Source of the DNA: Bacteroides sp.
GTDB taxonomy: Bacteria > Bacteroidota > Bacteroidia > Bacteroidales > Muribaculaceae
Length of the DNA stretch: 32,747 bases
Assembly: GCA_023666905.1 (NCBI GenBank)
Contig: JAMPBC010000012.1
Coordinates: forward strand, 1 to 32,747
Reading direction: 5' to 3'
Shown here: positions 18,753 to 26,662 of the stretch, piece by piece
Position numbering within the stretch: position 1 is the stretch's first letter
How the letters are laid out: each line of letters starts with the position of its first letter
Notes under the pieces: model-generated
The model's database searches: none
Told to the model about the DNA's origin: nothing
Seen by the model: the letters and a program-made list of their open reading frames with translations, nothing else
Translations under genes and position numbers: made by a program

Positions 18753-21008
18753 TTAAATGTCGTATTCAATGGTGAGTTTTCCGGTCAGGGGCATTGCCGG
18801 CACGTTCACTGACTGGATGCCGGTGGCGGGGTCGGCAGCTGTGGTGCGTTTCTTTCCGTTCACCTTAACCGTTGTGGCTTTGGTGAGCGTGGGAAGCTGC
18901 AGGGTGTAGGAACGTGATTTCACGCGCGACGGGTAGCTGCCCTTTGCCGGGTGTACGGTCACCGTGGTGTGGTTGCCGCGGCGAGTGTAGTTCAGGTCGG
19001 TTGTTGAGTATATTCCCTTGGTATAGTCAAGCGTAGTGCCGTCGTCCTCGTAAAGGGTAAATGTGTTGTCGGCATCGGTTTCCGAGGGGTAAATTCGCAT
19101 AATGAGATGGGTGAGGGGCTCTGTGGCGGGCCGGGCGGTGTAAGGCTGAAGCGGAAGCACCCATCCGCCACGAACGTACATGGGAAATTCATCGATGCTT
19201 TTGGCAATCTGCCTGGTCTGGCCACCCTGCTGAGGCTGATGGGTGAAGAAGTCGTACCACACTTCTCCCTCGGGGAACCACACTTTCTGTTCGGCAACGA
19301 GGTCCGCTCCGGTACCGGGTGAAGTGATGGGGGCGGCCATAATCAGGGGGCCGAAGGTGAATTGTTGCGGCTGGTGGAACGATTCGGGCTGTGTGCCGTA
19401 GTCAATGAACATGGAGCGGTTCAGCGGCACCATGGTGTTGTGGGTTTCCCACACGCAGGAGTAGATGTAGGGCATCAGCTGTGAGCGCAGGTGATACATG
19501 CGGCGCATGGCGCCCGTGAATTTCTCGCCTGAAATCCAGGGGCGGCGGTCCAATCGGGCATCCTTTGTGGAGTGCACGCGCAGAGCAGCCGACAGGGCAC
19601 CGAATTGAGTCCAGCGGGTGGTGAGCTCGGGGTTGGGTTCGCCTCGGAATCCACCGATGTCGTGGGCCCAGTAATAGCATCCGCCCTGGCCGGAGCATGC
19701 GGTGAGTTTAACCTCGAATGCCAGTATGGGCCAGTTGCTTTGGGCGTCGCCGGAAAATTGGATGGGGTGGCGATGGTCGCCCCAACCGCCCCAACGGCTG
19801 TAGCCGGCACCGCGTTGGCCTTTGGCTTGAGAGTCGCGATAGTAAAGTTCGTTGAGCCACTGCAAGGTGGTGGACTGATGTCCCGGCACTTTGGGATAGA
19901 GATAATTTTGCTGCCAGTCGAGCCACCAGAAGTCAACGCCCATATCCTCGCTTGGCCGGTGGGCATGGTTGAAGAATGCCGCCATGTAAGCGGAATCGGC
20001 CGGATTGAACAGAGGTACGTCGGAGCCGGTGTGTCCAAGCTCGGCAATGAAAGCGGAATATGAATCCTCGTGCGGACGCACACCGTCGTGGGGATGGTCG
20101 TTGAGCGAAACGGTCACTCCGCGATTGTGGCATGAGTCAATCAGGGCTTTGGGGTTCGGGATGAGTTCCTTGTTCCAACTGTAGCCGTTCCAGCTCAGAT
20201 TGCCGTTGTGGCCTGTGCCGGTAGTGGCATTGTTGGTGTGCCAACCCATGTCGAACACAATGTTGTCAAGCGGAAAGTCGTTTTCATCGTAGCCGCGCAC
20301 AATGTCAAGAAATTCGTCGGCGGTGTAATCCCAGTATCGGCAGTACCACACGCCGTGGATGTATTTTCGGGTCATTGGCACGCGGCCTGATATGGCACCG
20401 AGGCTTGACAATGCGGCGCGAAAATCATTGCCGTATATGAAACAGTACTGGTCCTGAATGTGATTGGCGGTGTTTCGGGGCTGAATCCAGCCGTTGACGA
20501 GCAGGTCCGATTGGCCATCGTCAATCATGTACCATCCATCCTTTGAAAGGATGCCGTCGTTCATGGGAATTTCGGCTGTCACGCGGTCAAGTGTCTCAAT
20601 TGGGCCGCCAAGGTTGTTCTTGGTTATGAAGCGGTTGGTGAATTTCTTCTCTTTGCCGTTGTGGGTGTAGAACACGTTGAGGTTAGCGGTGGAGAAGGGG
20701 AATCCGTCGTTGTGGTAGCGGATGCGCAGGGCCGGGGTGGTTATTTCAACCCAATTATTGGGGAGTTCGGTCACTGTGATTTGCGCGGTGTCCAGCATCG
20801 AGGAGCGGTCGTAGGCAAAAATGGTGGGCTCGTCAATGAAGTTGCTGTCGCGTGAGTGTTCCAGGCGCAGCAGCGTGGGGGTGATTATGCTGAGCCTGTT
20901 GCGGCCGAACACCAAGGGGTTCGACTTCTCAACGGCACTTGCCGGAAGTGTGAGGCCTGAGATGAGTGTGAGGCCGCACAGCAGCCATTTGGGGAGATTT
21001 TGTTTCAT
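18753..21008 (-). CDS. GH31 family alpha-glycosidase, secreted
   Basis: A 751-residue protein with a signal peptide (KWLLCGLTLISGLTLPASA) and GH31 layout: N-terminal beta-sandwich (about 25-220), catalytic barrel (about 230-560) and C-terminal sandwich domains. FWWLDWQQN contains the nucleophile (Asp364) and FSGDAQSNW the acid/base (Asp421); both are present, so it should be active with retention. The WLDWQQ motif departs from the WxDMNE of classical alpha-glucosidases and recalls the GH31 branch that includes alpha-N-acetylgalactosaminidases; that link is from memory and unproven. HDIGGFRG is also conserved. It overlaps the phosphoesterase gene by 4 bp (ATGA), so translation is coupled. It would remove alpha-linked sugars in the periplasm. 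Confidence 0.88.
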   Translation of the reverse strand: MKQNLPKWLLCGLTLISGLTLPASAVEKSNPLVFGRNRLSIITPTLLRLEHSRDSNFIDEPTIFAYDRSSMLDTAQITVTELPNNWVEITTPALRIRYHNDGFPFSTANLNVFYTHNGKEKKFTNRFITKNNLGGPIETLDRVTAEIPMNDGILSKDGWYMIDDGQSDLLVNGWIQPRNTANHIQDQYCFIYGNDFRAALSSLGAISGRVPMTRKYIHGVWYCRYWDYTADEFLDIVRGYDENDFPLDNIVFDMGWHTNNATTGTGHNGNLSWNGYSWNKELIPNPKALIDSCHNRGVTVSLNDHPHDGVRPHEDSYSAFIAELGHTGSDVPLFNPADSAYMAAFFNHAHRPSEDMGVDFWWLDWQQNYLYPKVPGHQSTTLQWLNELYYRDSQAKGQRGAGYSRWGGWGDHRHPIQFSGDAQSNWPILAFEVKLTACSGQGGCYYWAHDIGGFRGEPNPELTTRWTQFGALSAALRVHSTKDARLDRRPWISGEKFTGAMRRMYHLRSQLMPYIYSCVWETHNTMVPLNRSMFIDYGTQPESFHQPQQFTFGPLIMAAPITSPGTGADLVAEQKVWFPEGEVWYDFFTHQPQQGGQTRQIAKSIDEFPMYVRGGWVLPLQPYTARPATEPLTHLIMRIYPSETDADNTFTLYEDDGTTLDYTKGIYSTTDLNYTRRGNHTTVTVHPAKGSYPSRVKSRSYTLQLPTLTKATTVKVNGKKRTTAADPATGIQSVNVPAMPLTGKLTIEYDI

Positions 21009-22540
21009 AATGCCGTTGTTTCAGGATTGCGTAACGATTCTGTGTAAATGTTTCCGAATGGGTCTGTTGCCCTCACGGTGATTGATTTCCAGCCGTCGGC
21101 GGGAGTGTATAGGAACATGTGGTCGTTGATGTCGGCCGGTTTGGAGCCGCCGTGATTGGCGGGGAGTTTTCCGTTGACAAGGGCTTTGCGCACCGAGGGG
21201 TCCCAGCAACGTCCGCCCACTTTTTCGGGAATGAGGCGTGCATCGGCCGGGAGTGGCTTGAATTCGCCACCGTCTTCGCTCACTTCCACGTTCCAATCGG
21301 TGTGCCAACAGAAAATGTTGATGAGCACTTTGTTGTAGGGAGTGCCCTCGGGCACATCGGGATTCCAGAGCACCGCCTCAGCCGGGGCGTAGAGCTTCAT
21401 TTGATAGGAGCGGGGAAGTCCGGCTCCAACATAATATTTGTTCACAAGCTCCGGACCGTCAAATTCCAGAACGCCCACACCACGGGGTGAGCCGTCGTTG
21501 CAAATCGGATACCAGTATGCACCCATGGCGGCGCCGAGGGTTGTTTCGGTGATGTTGGGGGCTATGGTGGTGGTGAACTGATAGTGGGTGTGGCCCGATA
21601 GAATCTCAACACGTTTGAATGGTTTGAGCAGGCTGTAAAGCGTGTCGCTGTTGGCCAACGTCCAACCCGGGGCGTTGCGGCGCGATGTGGGGATGTGTAG
21701 GCCAAGGATTATTGTTTTGTCGTGCGGCACGTGTTCCAGGTCTTTTTTCAGCCACGCAAGTTGCTGATCGGTTATGCGCCCTGCGTAGTCGTTGCGGTTT
21801 TTCTTGCCGCTGTAAAGAATGTCGTCAATTGCAACAATGTGGCATGAGCCAATGTTGGCCGAATAGTAGGTGGGGCCTAAGTTGTTGCGGAATTCGCGGT
21901 CGCTTTCGGTGTCGTTGTGCACCTTCTCGTTGTGGTCATGATTGCCGATAACCGAAAAAACCGGTATGCCGAGCCGGGCTGTTTCGGAGGCATATTTGGA
22001 ATAAAGCCGGGGCGCGTTCCACACCACGTCGCCCAGTGTGATTCCGTACGTGTTTTCGGGCAAGCTATCGGTGAGCCGTTTTATCTGCGGCATGACAATG
22101 CCGGCATAGTCAAGGGTGTCGCGCACGCCAATCTGCGGGTCGGCTATGGCAAGAAGGGTCCAGCGTTCTTTCACCGGGGCCGATTTCAGTGCAAAATCAT
22201 GTTGCGAAGGGGCAAGGGTGTCGGTTATTTCGCTGTAAAATTTGGGCAGACCGTTTTCAAGGGGCACCTCGCAGTTGGCCGGAACGGACACGAATACGTG
22301 TTGACGCCCGTGGGAAGGAAGCTGGTATTCGCCTAGCTTGTCGGTTGTTACAATGTGAACGCCATCGCTTACCACCACTCCTTGGCGTGGCTTTCCGTCA
22401 ACGGTTACGCGACCGGTGACTGTCATCCCCTTGCGGGGATTTATTTTGGAGTTGGAGGCGTTGACTGCCAGACAGGAAAAGAGTAGACCGGCCGCAATGA
22501 GGGCTGTTTTACAAAGACGGGTTGCTATTTGTGAAGTCAT
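21005..22540 (-). CDS. Secreted calcineurin-like phosphoesterase with N- and C-terminal beta domains
   Basis: A 511-residue protein with a signal peptide (about residues 1-28). An N-terminal carboxypeptidase-regulatory-like domain (about 38-110, VTGRVTVDGKPRQGVVVSD) precedes the metallophosphoesterase fold: ADPQIG, GDVVW, GNHDH, GLHIP and GHTHYQ supply the usual dinuclear metal ligands. A C-terminal domain of about 150 residues follows, matching the MetallophosN/MetallophosC arrangement of Bacteroidetes enzymes. The bond cut is unknown; such folds hydrolyse phosphomonoesters or diesters. First gene of an operon with a GH31 enzyme and a glycerophosphodiesterase, which makes a phosphodiester of a glycosylated glycerophosphate a reasonable guess. 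Its promoter shares a 17-nt element with that of glpA. Confidence 0.88.
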   Translation of the reverse strand: MTSQIATRLCKTALIAAGLLFSCLAVNASNSKINPRKGMTVTGRVTVDGKPRQGVVVSDGVHIVTTDKLGEYQLPSHGRQHVFVSVPANCEVPLENGLPKFYSEITDTLAPSQHDFALKSAPVKERWTLLAIADPQIGVRDTLDYAGIVMPQIKRLTDSLPENTYGITLGDVVWNAPRLYSKYASETARLGIPVFSVIGNHDHNEKVHNDTESDREFRNNLGPTYYSANIGSCHIVAIDDILYSGKKNRNDYAGRITDQQLAWLKKDLEHVPHDKTIILGLHIPTSRRNAPGWTLANSDTLYSLLKPFKRVEILSGHTHYQFTTTIAPNITETTLGAAMGAYWYPICNDGSPRGVGVLEFDGPELVNKYYVGAGLPRSYQMKLYAPAEAVLWNPDVPEGTPYNKVLINIFCWHTDWNVEVSEDGGEFKPLPADARLIPEKVGGRCWDPSVRKALVNGKLPANHGGSKPADINDHMFLYTPADGWKSITVRATDPFGNIYTESLRNPETTAL

Positions 22541-22574
22541 TTAATGATTGGTTTAGAGTCAAGCTCTTATCAAA

Positions 22575-22633
22575 GCGAAACGTTTAAGGTTTCATTTCGC
22601 AACAAAAGTAGGCATTAAATGCTAATTCACAAA
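22575..22633 (-). promoter_or_regulatory. Promoter and candidate operator of the phosphoesterase operon
   Basis: On the minus strand TTTG (22630-22633) and TACTTTTG (22603-22610) are separated by 19 nt, a textbook Bacteroidetes promoter with a start near 22597. From the -7 box the sequence TACTTTTGTTGCGAAAT is identical to that at glpA. GCGAAA and TTTCGC (plus-strand 22575-22580 and 22595-22600) form an inverted repeat with a 14-nt spacer over the start site, a good place for a repressor. Confidence 0.75.
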
Positions 22634-22645
22634 GAAAAAGTGGAA

Positions 22646-23422
22646 TTATTTGTCGTCGACCGGCACAATCTTCAACTCAATGCCCAGGTCTTCGATGGAC
22701 TGTGCAATGGGTGCCGGGATGTGGGAGTCGGTGATAATTGTGTCCACTTCGGTAATGTTGGCGATTTTGCTGAATCCGCGGCGGCGGAATTTGGATGAGT
22801 CGGCCAACACGATGGTTTTCTGTGCCGTGCGCATCATTGCGCGGTTCAGTTCAGCCTCGCGAATGTCTGTTGTGGTGATTCCGAAATCAATGTCGATGCC
22901 GTCCACTCCAATGAACAGTTTGCTGCATGAAAATTCACATAGGGGGCTTTCGGCAAACTTGCCCACCACTGAGAGGGAGCTATGGCGAATGCTACCCCCA
23001 AGTTGCACAAGGTCAATTTGTTCATTTGTTCCAAGCAGTTGCGACACGGCCAGCGATGCGCTAATCACGGTGAGGCGATGAACCGGCATTATGCAGCGGG
23101 CAAAGGCAAGCAGCGTGGTCCCGGAGGCAATGATTATGGAATCGTCGCGGGTTATGAGCCTTGCGGCCTCGCGCCCAATCAGCTCTTTTTCGGAACGCTG
23201 CAGCTTCTCCTTCTCGCTGATTGAGCGATTGTTGATGTAGGGGTTTATCAACACGGCCTTTCCGTGGCTCCGGTAGAGCTTGTTGGCTGCTTCGAGTTCG
23301 GTGAGGTCCTTTCGGATGGTCACTGCCGATACGTCGAGCAACATGGAGAGGCTTGAAACAGGAATGGATTCGTGACGCATCAGTGTGTCCAGAATCAACT
23401 GATGGCGTTCTTCTTTGGTCAT
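22646..23422 (-). CDS. DeoR-family transcriptional regulator, GlpR-like
   Basis: A 258-residue cytoplasmic DNA-binding regulator. The N-terminal DeoR helix-turn-helix is clear: RHQLILDTLMRHESIPVSSL then LDVSAVTIRKDLTELE, with the conserved RSHGKAVL turn. The C-terminal sugar-phosphate sensor domain shows SGTTLLAFA, LGGSIR, FIGVDGID and VLADSSKF, all typical of DeoR-family effector domains. I choose the ATG at 23422 because the next in-frame ATG at 23446 lies at or before the predicted transcription start. It sits between the phosphoesterase operon and the divergent glp operon. By position and by the shared promoter element it probably represses both and is released by a phosphorylated intermediate such as glycerol-3-phosphate; that is inference. 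Confidence 0.9.
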   Translation of the reverse strand: MTKEERHQLILDTLMRHESIPVSSLSMLLDVSAVTIRKDLTELEAANKLYRSHGKAVLINPYINNRSISEKEKLQRSEKELIGREAARLITRDDSIIIASGTTLLAFARCIMPVHRLTVISASLAVSQLLGTNEQIDLVQLGGSIRHSSLSVVGKFAESPLCEFSCSKLFIGVDGIDIDFGITTTDIREAELNRAMMRTAQKTIVLADSSKFRRRGFSKIANITEVDTIITDSHIPAPIAQSIEDLGIELKIVPVDDK

Positions 23423-23450
23423 TGAGCTGTGATTGGTTCGGTTCATAGTG

Positions 23451-23482
23451 CAAAATTATGTAAAATCATTTTAGTTTACAAC
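23451..23482 (-). promoter_or_regulatory. Promoter of the DeoR-family gene
   Basis: On the minus strand TAATTTTG (23451-23458) matches TAnnTTTG. Twenty nt upstream is GTTG (23479-23482), a three-of-four match to TTTG. The transcript would start near 23445, giving a leader of about 22 nt before the ATG at 23422. Confidence 0.5.
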
Positions 23483-23504
23483 ATTTTAAGATTAAAAACG
23501 AAAT

Positions 23505-23537
23505 ATGTTGCACCCAATGAGGCGAATGATGCAACGT
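23505..23537. repeat. Inverted repeat between the divergent deoR-like and glpA promoters
   Basis: ATGTTGCA (23505-23512) and TGCAACGT (23530-23537) pair at seven of eight positions across a 17-nt spacer, with symmetry TTGCA/TGCAA. The same TGTTGC core recurs at the glpA and phosphoesterase start sites. A regulator-binding site is possible, since it lies upstream of both divergent promoters. Confidence 0.4.
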
Positions 23538-23561
23538 AATTATAATATAATTACCAAATAA

Positions 23562-23624
23562 TTTGGTTTTTCAACAAAACCTTATTACTTTTGTTGCGAA
23601 ATAAAAACAGTAGCAAAACGAAAC
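23562..23624 (+). promoter_or_regulatory. Promoter and candidate operator of the glp operon
   Basis: TTTG (23562-23565) and TACTTTTG (23586-23593) are 20 nt apart, an exact Bacteroidetes promoter. The start should be near 23600, with a leader of about 94 nt. GCGAAA (23596-23601) and ACGAAAC (23618-23624) form a direct repeat with a 22-nt step just over and after the start site. The stretch 23586-23602 is identical to the phosphoesterase promoter. Confidence 0.8.
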
Positions 23625-23693
23625 CAATCACTCTCCTTTTCGTAATCTCCACCCTCTTACCATCGGCCCGATGATGACATAGGGCACATTGCA

Positions 23694-25403
23694 ATGGATA
23701 AAAATAAACCAACACCCCATTACGACGTGATTGTGGTGGGTGCCGGAGCTACAGGTGCCGGCACAGCCCGCGACTGCGCCATGCGTGGTCTTAAGGTGCT
23801 TCTGGTGGAGCGGTTTGATTTCACGGCCGGTGCCACCGGTCGTAATCACGGCCTGCTTCACAGCGGAGCCCGATATGCAGTCACTGACCAGGAATCGGCT
23901 TCGGAATGTATAAAGGAAAACATGATTCTGAGGCGTATAGCAAGCCACTGTGTGGAAGAAACCGGCGGTCTGTTTGTGACGCTCCCGGACGATGACCTGG
24001 ATTATCAGGCCACTTTCGTTGAATCGTGCCGCAAGGCCGGAATCAACGCCGAGATAATTGATCCCGAGCAGGCCAAGAAGATGGAGCCTGCTGTTAACCC
24101 CGAGATTATAGGGGCGGTGAAAGTGCCCGACGGGGCGGTTGACCCCTTCCGCCTTACCACCGCCAATGCCATAGCTGCCCGCAGAAACGGTGCTGACATT
24201 CTTACCTATCACGAGGTGGTGGCGCTGAACATTTCGCAGGGCCGGGTTACCGGTGTTACATTGCGCGACCAGCGTACCGGCCAAGAGAAGCGCATCGATG
24301 CCAAGTTGGTGGTGAACGCCGCCGGCATCTGGGGCCAAGGCATTTGCAAACTGGCAGGCATAACGGTGAATATGTTTCCTGCAAAAGGCGCGCTGCTCAT
24401 TTTCGGGCATCGCGTCAACAATATTGTGATAAATCGTTGCCGCAAGCCGGCCGATGCCGATATTCTTGTGCCCGGCGACACAATTTCGCTTATCGGTACA
24501 ACGTCCAGCCGTGTGCCTTACGACGAGGTGGATAACATGGAGGTGACGCCTCAGGAGGTGGACATTCTGCTGCGCGAAGGGTGCCGGATTGCTCCCTCGC
24601 TCGCCTACACCCGCATTCTCCGGGCATACGCCGGCGTGCGTCCGCTCGTGGCTGCCGACAACGATCCCTCGGGGCGCAGCATCAGCCGAGGAATTGTTTG
24701 TCTTGACCACGCCACCCGCGACGGGCTCGAGGGCTTCATAACCATCACCGGCGGCAAGTTGATGACTTACCGCCTTATGGCCGAATGGGCAACTGACCTC
24801 GTTTGCCGCAAATTGGGCGTAGATGCCGAATGTCAGACGGCCGAAGTGCCTCTGCCCGGTTCCGACCAATCGGACAAGGATGCCCCGGTTAGCCGTGGCA
24901 AGCATCACATCATCGAACTGCCCACCGATCAGAAAGCCGCTCAGGGTCGACACGGTTCCCTTACATCCGACATTGAGTTTGCTCGCGAAAACGAGGCTCT
25001 TGTTTGCGAATGTGAGGAGGTGTCGGTTGGCGAAATCCGCTATGCTATCCGCGAGCTTCACGCCAACAATCTTGTGAATCTTCGCCGGCGCACCCGTCTG
25101 GGCATGGGCACATGTCAGGGTTGCCTTTGCGCCTGCCGTGCAGCCTCCATTCTTGGAAATGAGCTTGGCGACCGTCCGCATGCTCTGCGCGACTTGTGTA
25201 AATTCCTTAACGAACGCTGGAAGGGCATGCTGCCTGTGGGATGGGGTCAGACGCTTGTGGAGGCCCAGTTCTCATCGTGGCTCTATCAAGGTGTGTGCGG
25301 CATTGACCCGGCACGGCTTCCACAACCCGACGGACACACTCCAACAACTCCCACCAGTGCCGCCGAAACCAATTCATCCACCAACACCGAGGCAAAATCA
25401 TGA
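23694..25403 (+). CDS. glpA: Anaerobic glycerol-3-phosphate dehydrogenase subunit A
   Basis: The 569-residue FAD-binding catalytic subunit oxidises sn-glycerol-3-phosphate to dihydroxyacetone phosphate. The N-terminal dinucleotide fold is VVGAGATGAGTARD (GAGATG at 16-21), followed by GATGRNHGLLHSGARYA, diagnostic of this oxidoreductase family, and later ITGGKLMTYRLMAEWATD. The C-terminal BFD-like [2Fe-2S] domain has CECEEVS and GTCQGCLCACR, as expected for GlpA and absent from aerobic GlpD. The tail after about 540 is low in complexity (rich in Pro, Thr, Ser). First gene of a six-gene operon; its last codons overlap glpB by 4 bp. It acts with GlpB and GlpC at the inner membrane, probably feeding menaquinone. 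Confidence 0.96.
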   Translation: MDKNKPTPHYDVIVVGAGATGAGTARDCAMRGLKVLLVERFDFTAGATGRNHGLLHSGARYAVTDQESASECIKENMILRRIASHCVEETGGLFVTLPDDDLDYQATFVESCRKAGINAEIIDPEQAKKMEPAVNPEIIGAVKVPDGAVDPFRLTTANAIAARRNGADILTYHEVVALNISQGRVTGVTLRDQRTGQEKRIDAKLVVNAAGIWGQGICKLAGITVNMFPAKGALLIFGHRVNNIVINRCRKPADADILVPGDTISLIGTTSSRVPYDEVDNMEVTPQEVDILLREGCRIAPSLAYTRILRAYAGVRPLVAADNDPSGRSISRGIVCLDHATRDGLEGFITITGGKLMTYRLMAEWATDLVCRKLGVDAECQTAEVPLPGSDQSDKDAPVSRGKHHIIELPTDQKAAQGRHGSLTSDIEFARENEALVCECEEVSVGEIRYAIRELHANNLVNLRRRTRLGMGTCQGCLCACRAASILGNELGDRPHALRDLCKFLNERWKGMLPVGWGQTLVEAQFSSWLYQGVCGIDPARLPQPDGHTPTTPTSAAETNSSTNTEAKS

Positions 25404-26662
25404 AATACGATACCATTATAATAGGAGGCGGACTCAGCGGACTTGTGGCCGGTGTGAAGCTTGCCTCGCAAAACCGGAAGGTGGCCATTGTGACCTCCGG
25501 CCAAAGTGCCCTTCACTTCTCGTCGGGTTCTGCTTCGCTATTGAGTCGTAATGAGCAGGGCGAGGTTATTACTAACCCGCTTGAAGAGATGGCTAAACTT
25601 CCCGACTCGCATCCCTATAAGAAAATAGGCACCGACCGCATCGCGCCTTTGGCTCATGAGGCAATGAAGCTCCTCAACAGTGTGGGGGTGAAGATGGAAG
25701 GACACGTTGGGCATTGCCGCTATCGCCTCACACCAATGGGCATGTGGGAACCGACCTGGATGTCGCTCGAGGAGCTTGCATCGTGCGAGCATCCTTCAAC
25801 CTGCCCTTGGCGCAAGGCGGCCATAGTGAATTTCAACGGGTATCTTGACTTTTTCCCCGAATATCTTGCCGACGGACTCTCGCGCATGGGAATCAAGGCC
25901 ACCTGCCATGTGGTTACGCTTCCGGAACTGGCGCGCCTGCGCAAAAGTTGCTCGGAGATGCGTGCCGCTTCCATTGCAAAAGTGCTTCGCGGCGAGGTGC
26001 TTGAAGCTCTCGGGGCCGAGCTGCTCCGCGTTGCCGGCGATGCCGATGTGATTCTGCTCCCGGCCGTTGTTGGCCTCAAGTCCAATAATGAGGTTCAGCA
26101 ACTCACCGATTTGGTGAACAAGCCCGTGCGTTTTGTGCCGGTTATCCCCATGTCGGTGGTGGGCGTTCGCAGCGAGTTCATGTTCCGACACCGCTTCGAA
26201 CAGCTCGGCGGCACATACCTGTTGGGCGACAGTGTGAAAAAAGGTCTGTTCCAAAACGGACATCTCCACGCAATCCACACCGTGAATCTGGGTGAGGAAA
26301 CTCCTCTGGAAGCCGATCATTTCATACTTGCCACCGGCAGCTTTTTCAGCCAGGGACTTGTGGCCAAACCTGACACCATTGAGGAACCGGTGTTCGGACT
26401 GGATGTCGACCAGACAGCCGAGCGCACCGAGCGTTACAGCAAAAACTTTTTCGACGCTCAGCCTTATATGCGGTTCGGAGTGCACACTGACTCGGAATTC
26501 CGCGTAAGTCTCAATGGGGAAACCATCGATAACCTTCGGGCTGTAGGTGCCATTCTTTCGGGAGCGAATCCGCTCAAGGAGGGCTCCGGAGCCGGCATTG
26601 CCATGCTCACGGCACTTGAAACAGCTAACCGCATTCTCTCACTTAGCAACAATCCAAGCTGA
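25400..26662 (+). CDS. glpB: Anaerobic glycerol-3-phosphate dehydrogenase subunit B
   Basis: The 420-residue flavin-binding subunit of the GlpABC complex. The start is the ATG within the ATGA overlap with glpA. The N-terminal FAD motif is IIIGGGLSGLVAGVKLA, followed by TSGQSALHFSSGSASLL, conserved in GlpB. The C-terminal FAD-contacting part has LRAVGAILSGANPLKEGSGAG and a FILATGSFFSQGLVA segment. Length is close to that of E. coli GlpB. It is thought to pass electrons from GlpA to the iron-sulphur subunit GlpC, whose gene starts with a 1-bp overlap at the glpB stop. Confidence 0.95.
   Translation: MKYDTIIIGGGLSGLVAGVKLASQNRKVAIVTSGQSALHFSSGSASLLSRNEQGEVITNPLEEMAKLPDSHPYKKIGTDRIAPLAHEAMKLLNSVGVKMEGHVGHCRYRLTPMGMWEPTWMSLEELASCEHPSTCPWRKAAIVNFNGYLDFFPEYLADGLSRMGIKATCHVVTLPELARLRKSCSEMRAASIAKVLRGEVLEALGAELLRVAGDADVILLPAVVGLKSNNEVQQLTDLVNKPVRFVPVIPMSVVGVRSEFMFRHRFEQLGGTYLLGDSVKKGLFQNGHLHAIHTVNLGEETPLEADHFILATGSFFSQGLVAKPDTIEEPVFGLDVDQTAERTERYSKNFFDAQPYMRFGVHTDSEFRVSLNGETIDNLRAVGAILSGANPLKEGSGAGIAMLTALETANRILSLSNNPS

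Noticed and set aside
23628-25181. Open frame of 517 codons antisense to glpA
   Set aside because: Despite its length it mirrors glpA codon by codon and would have no promoter; glpA has all expected motifs.
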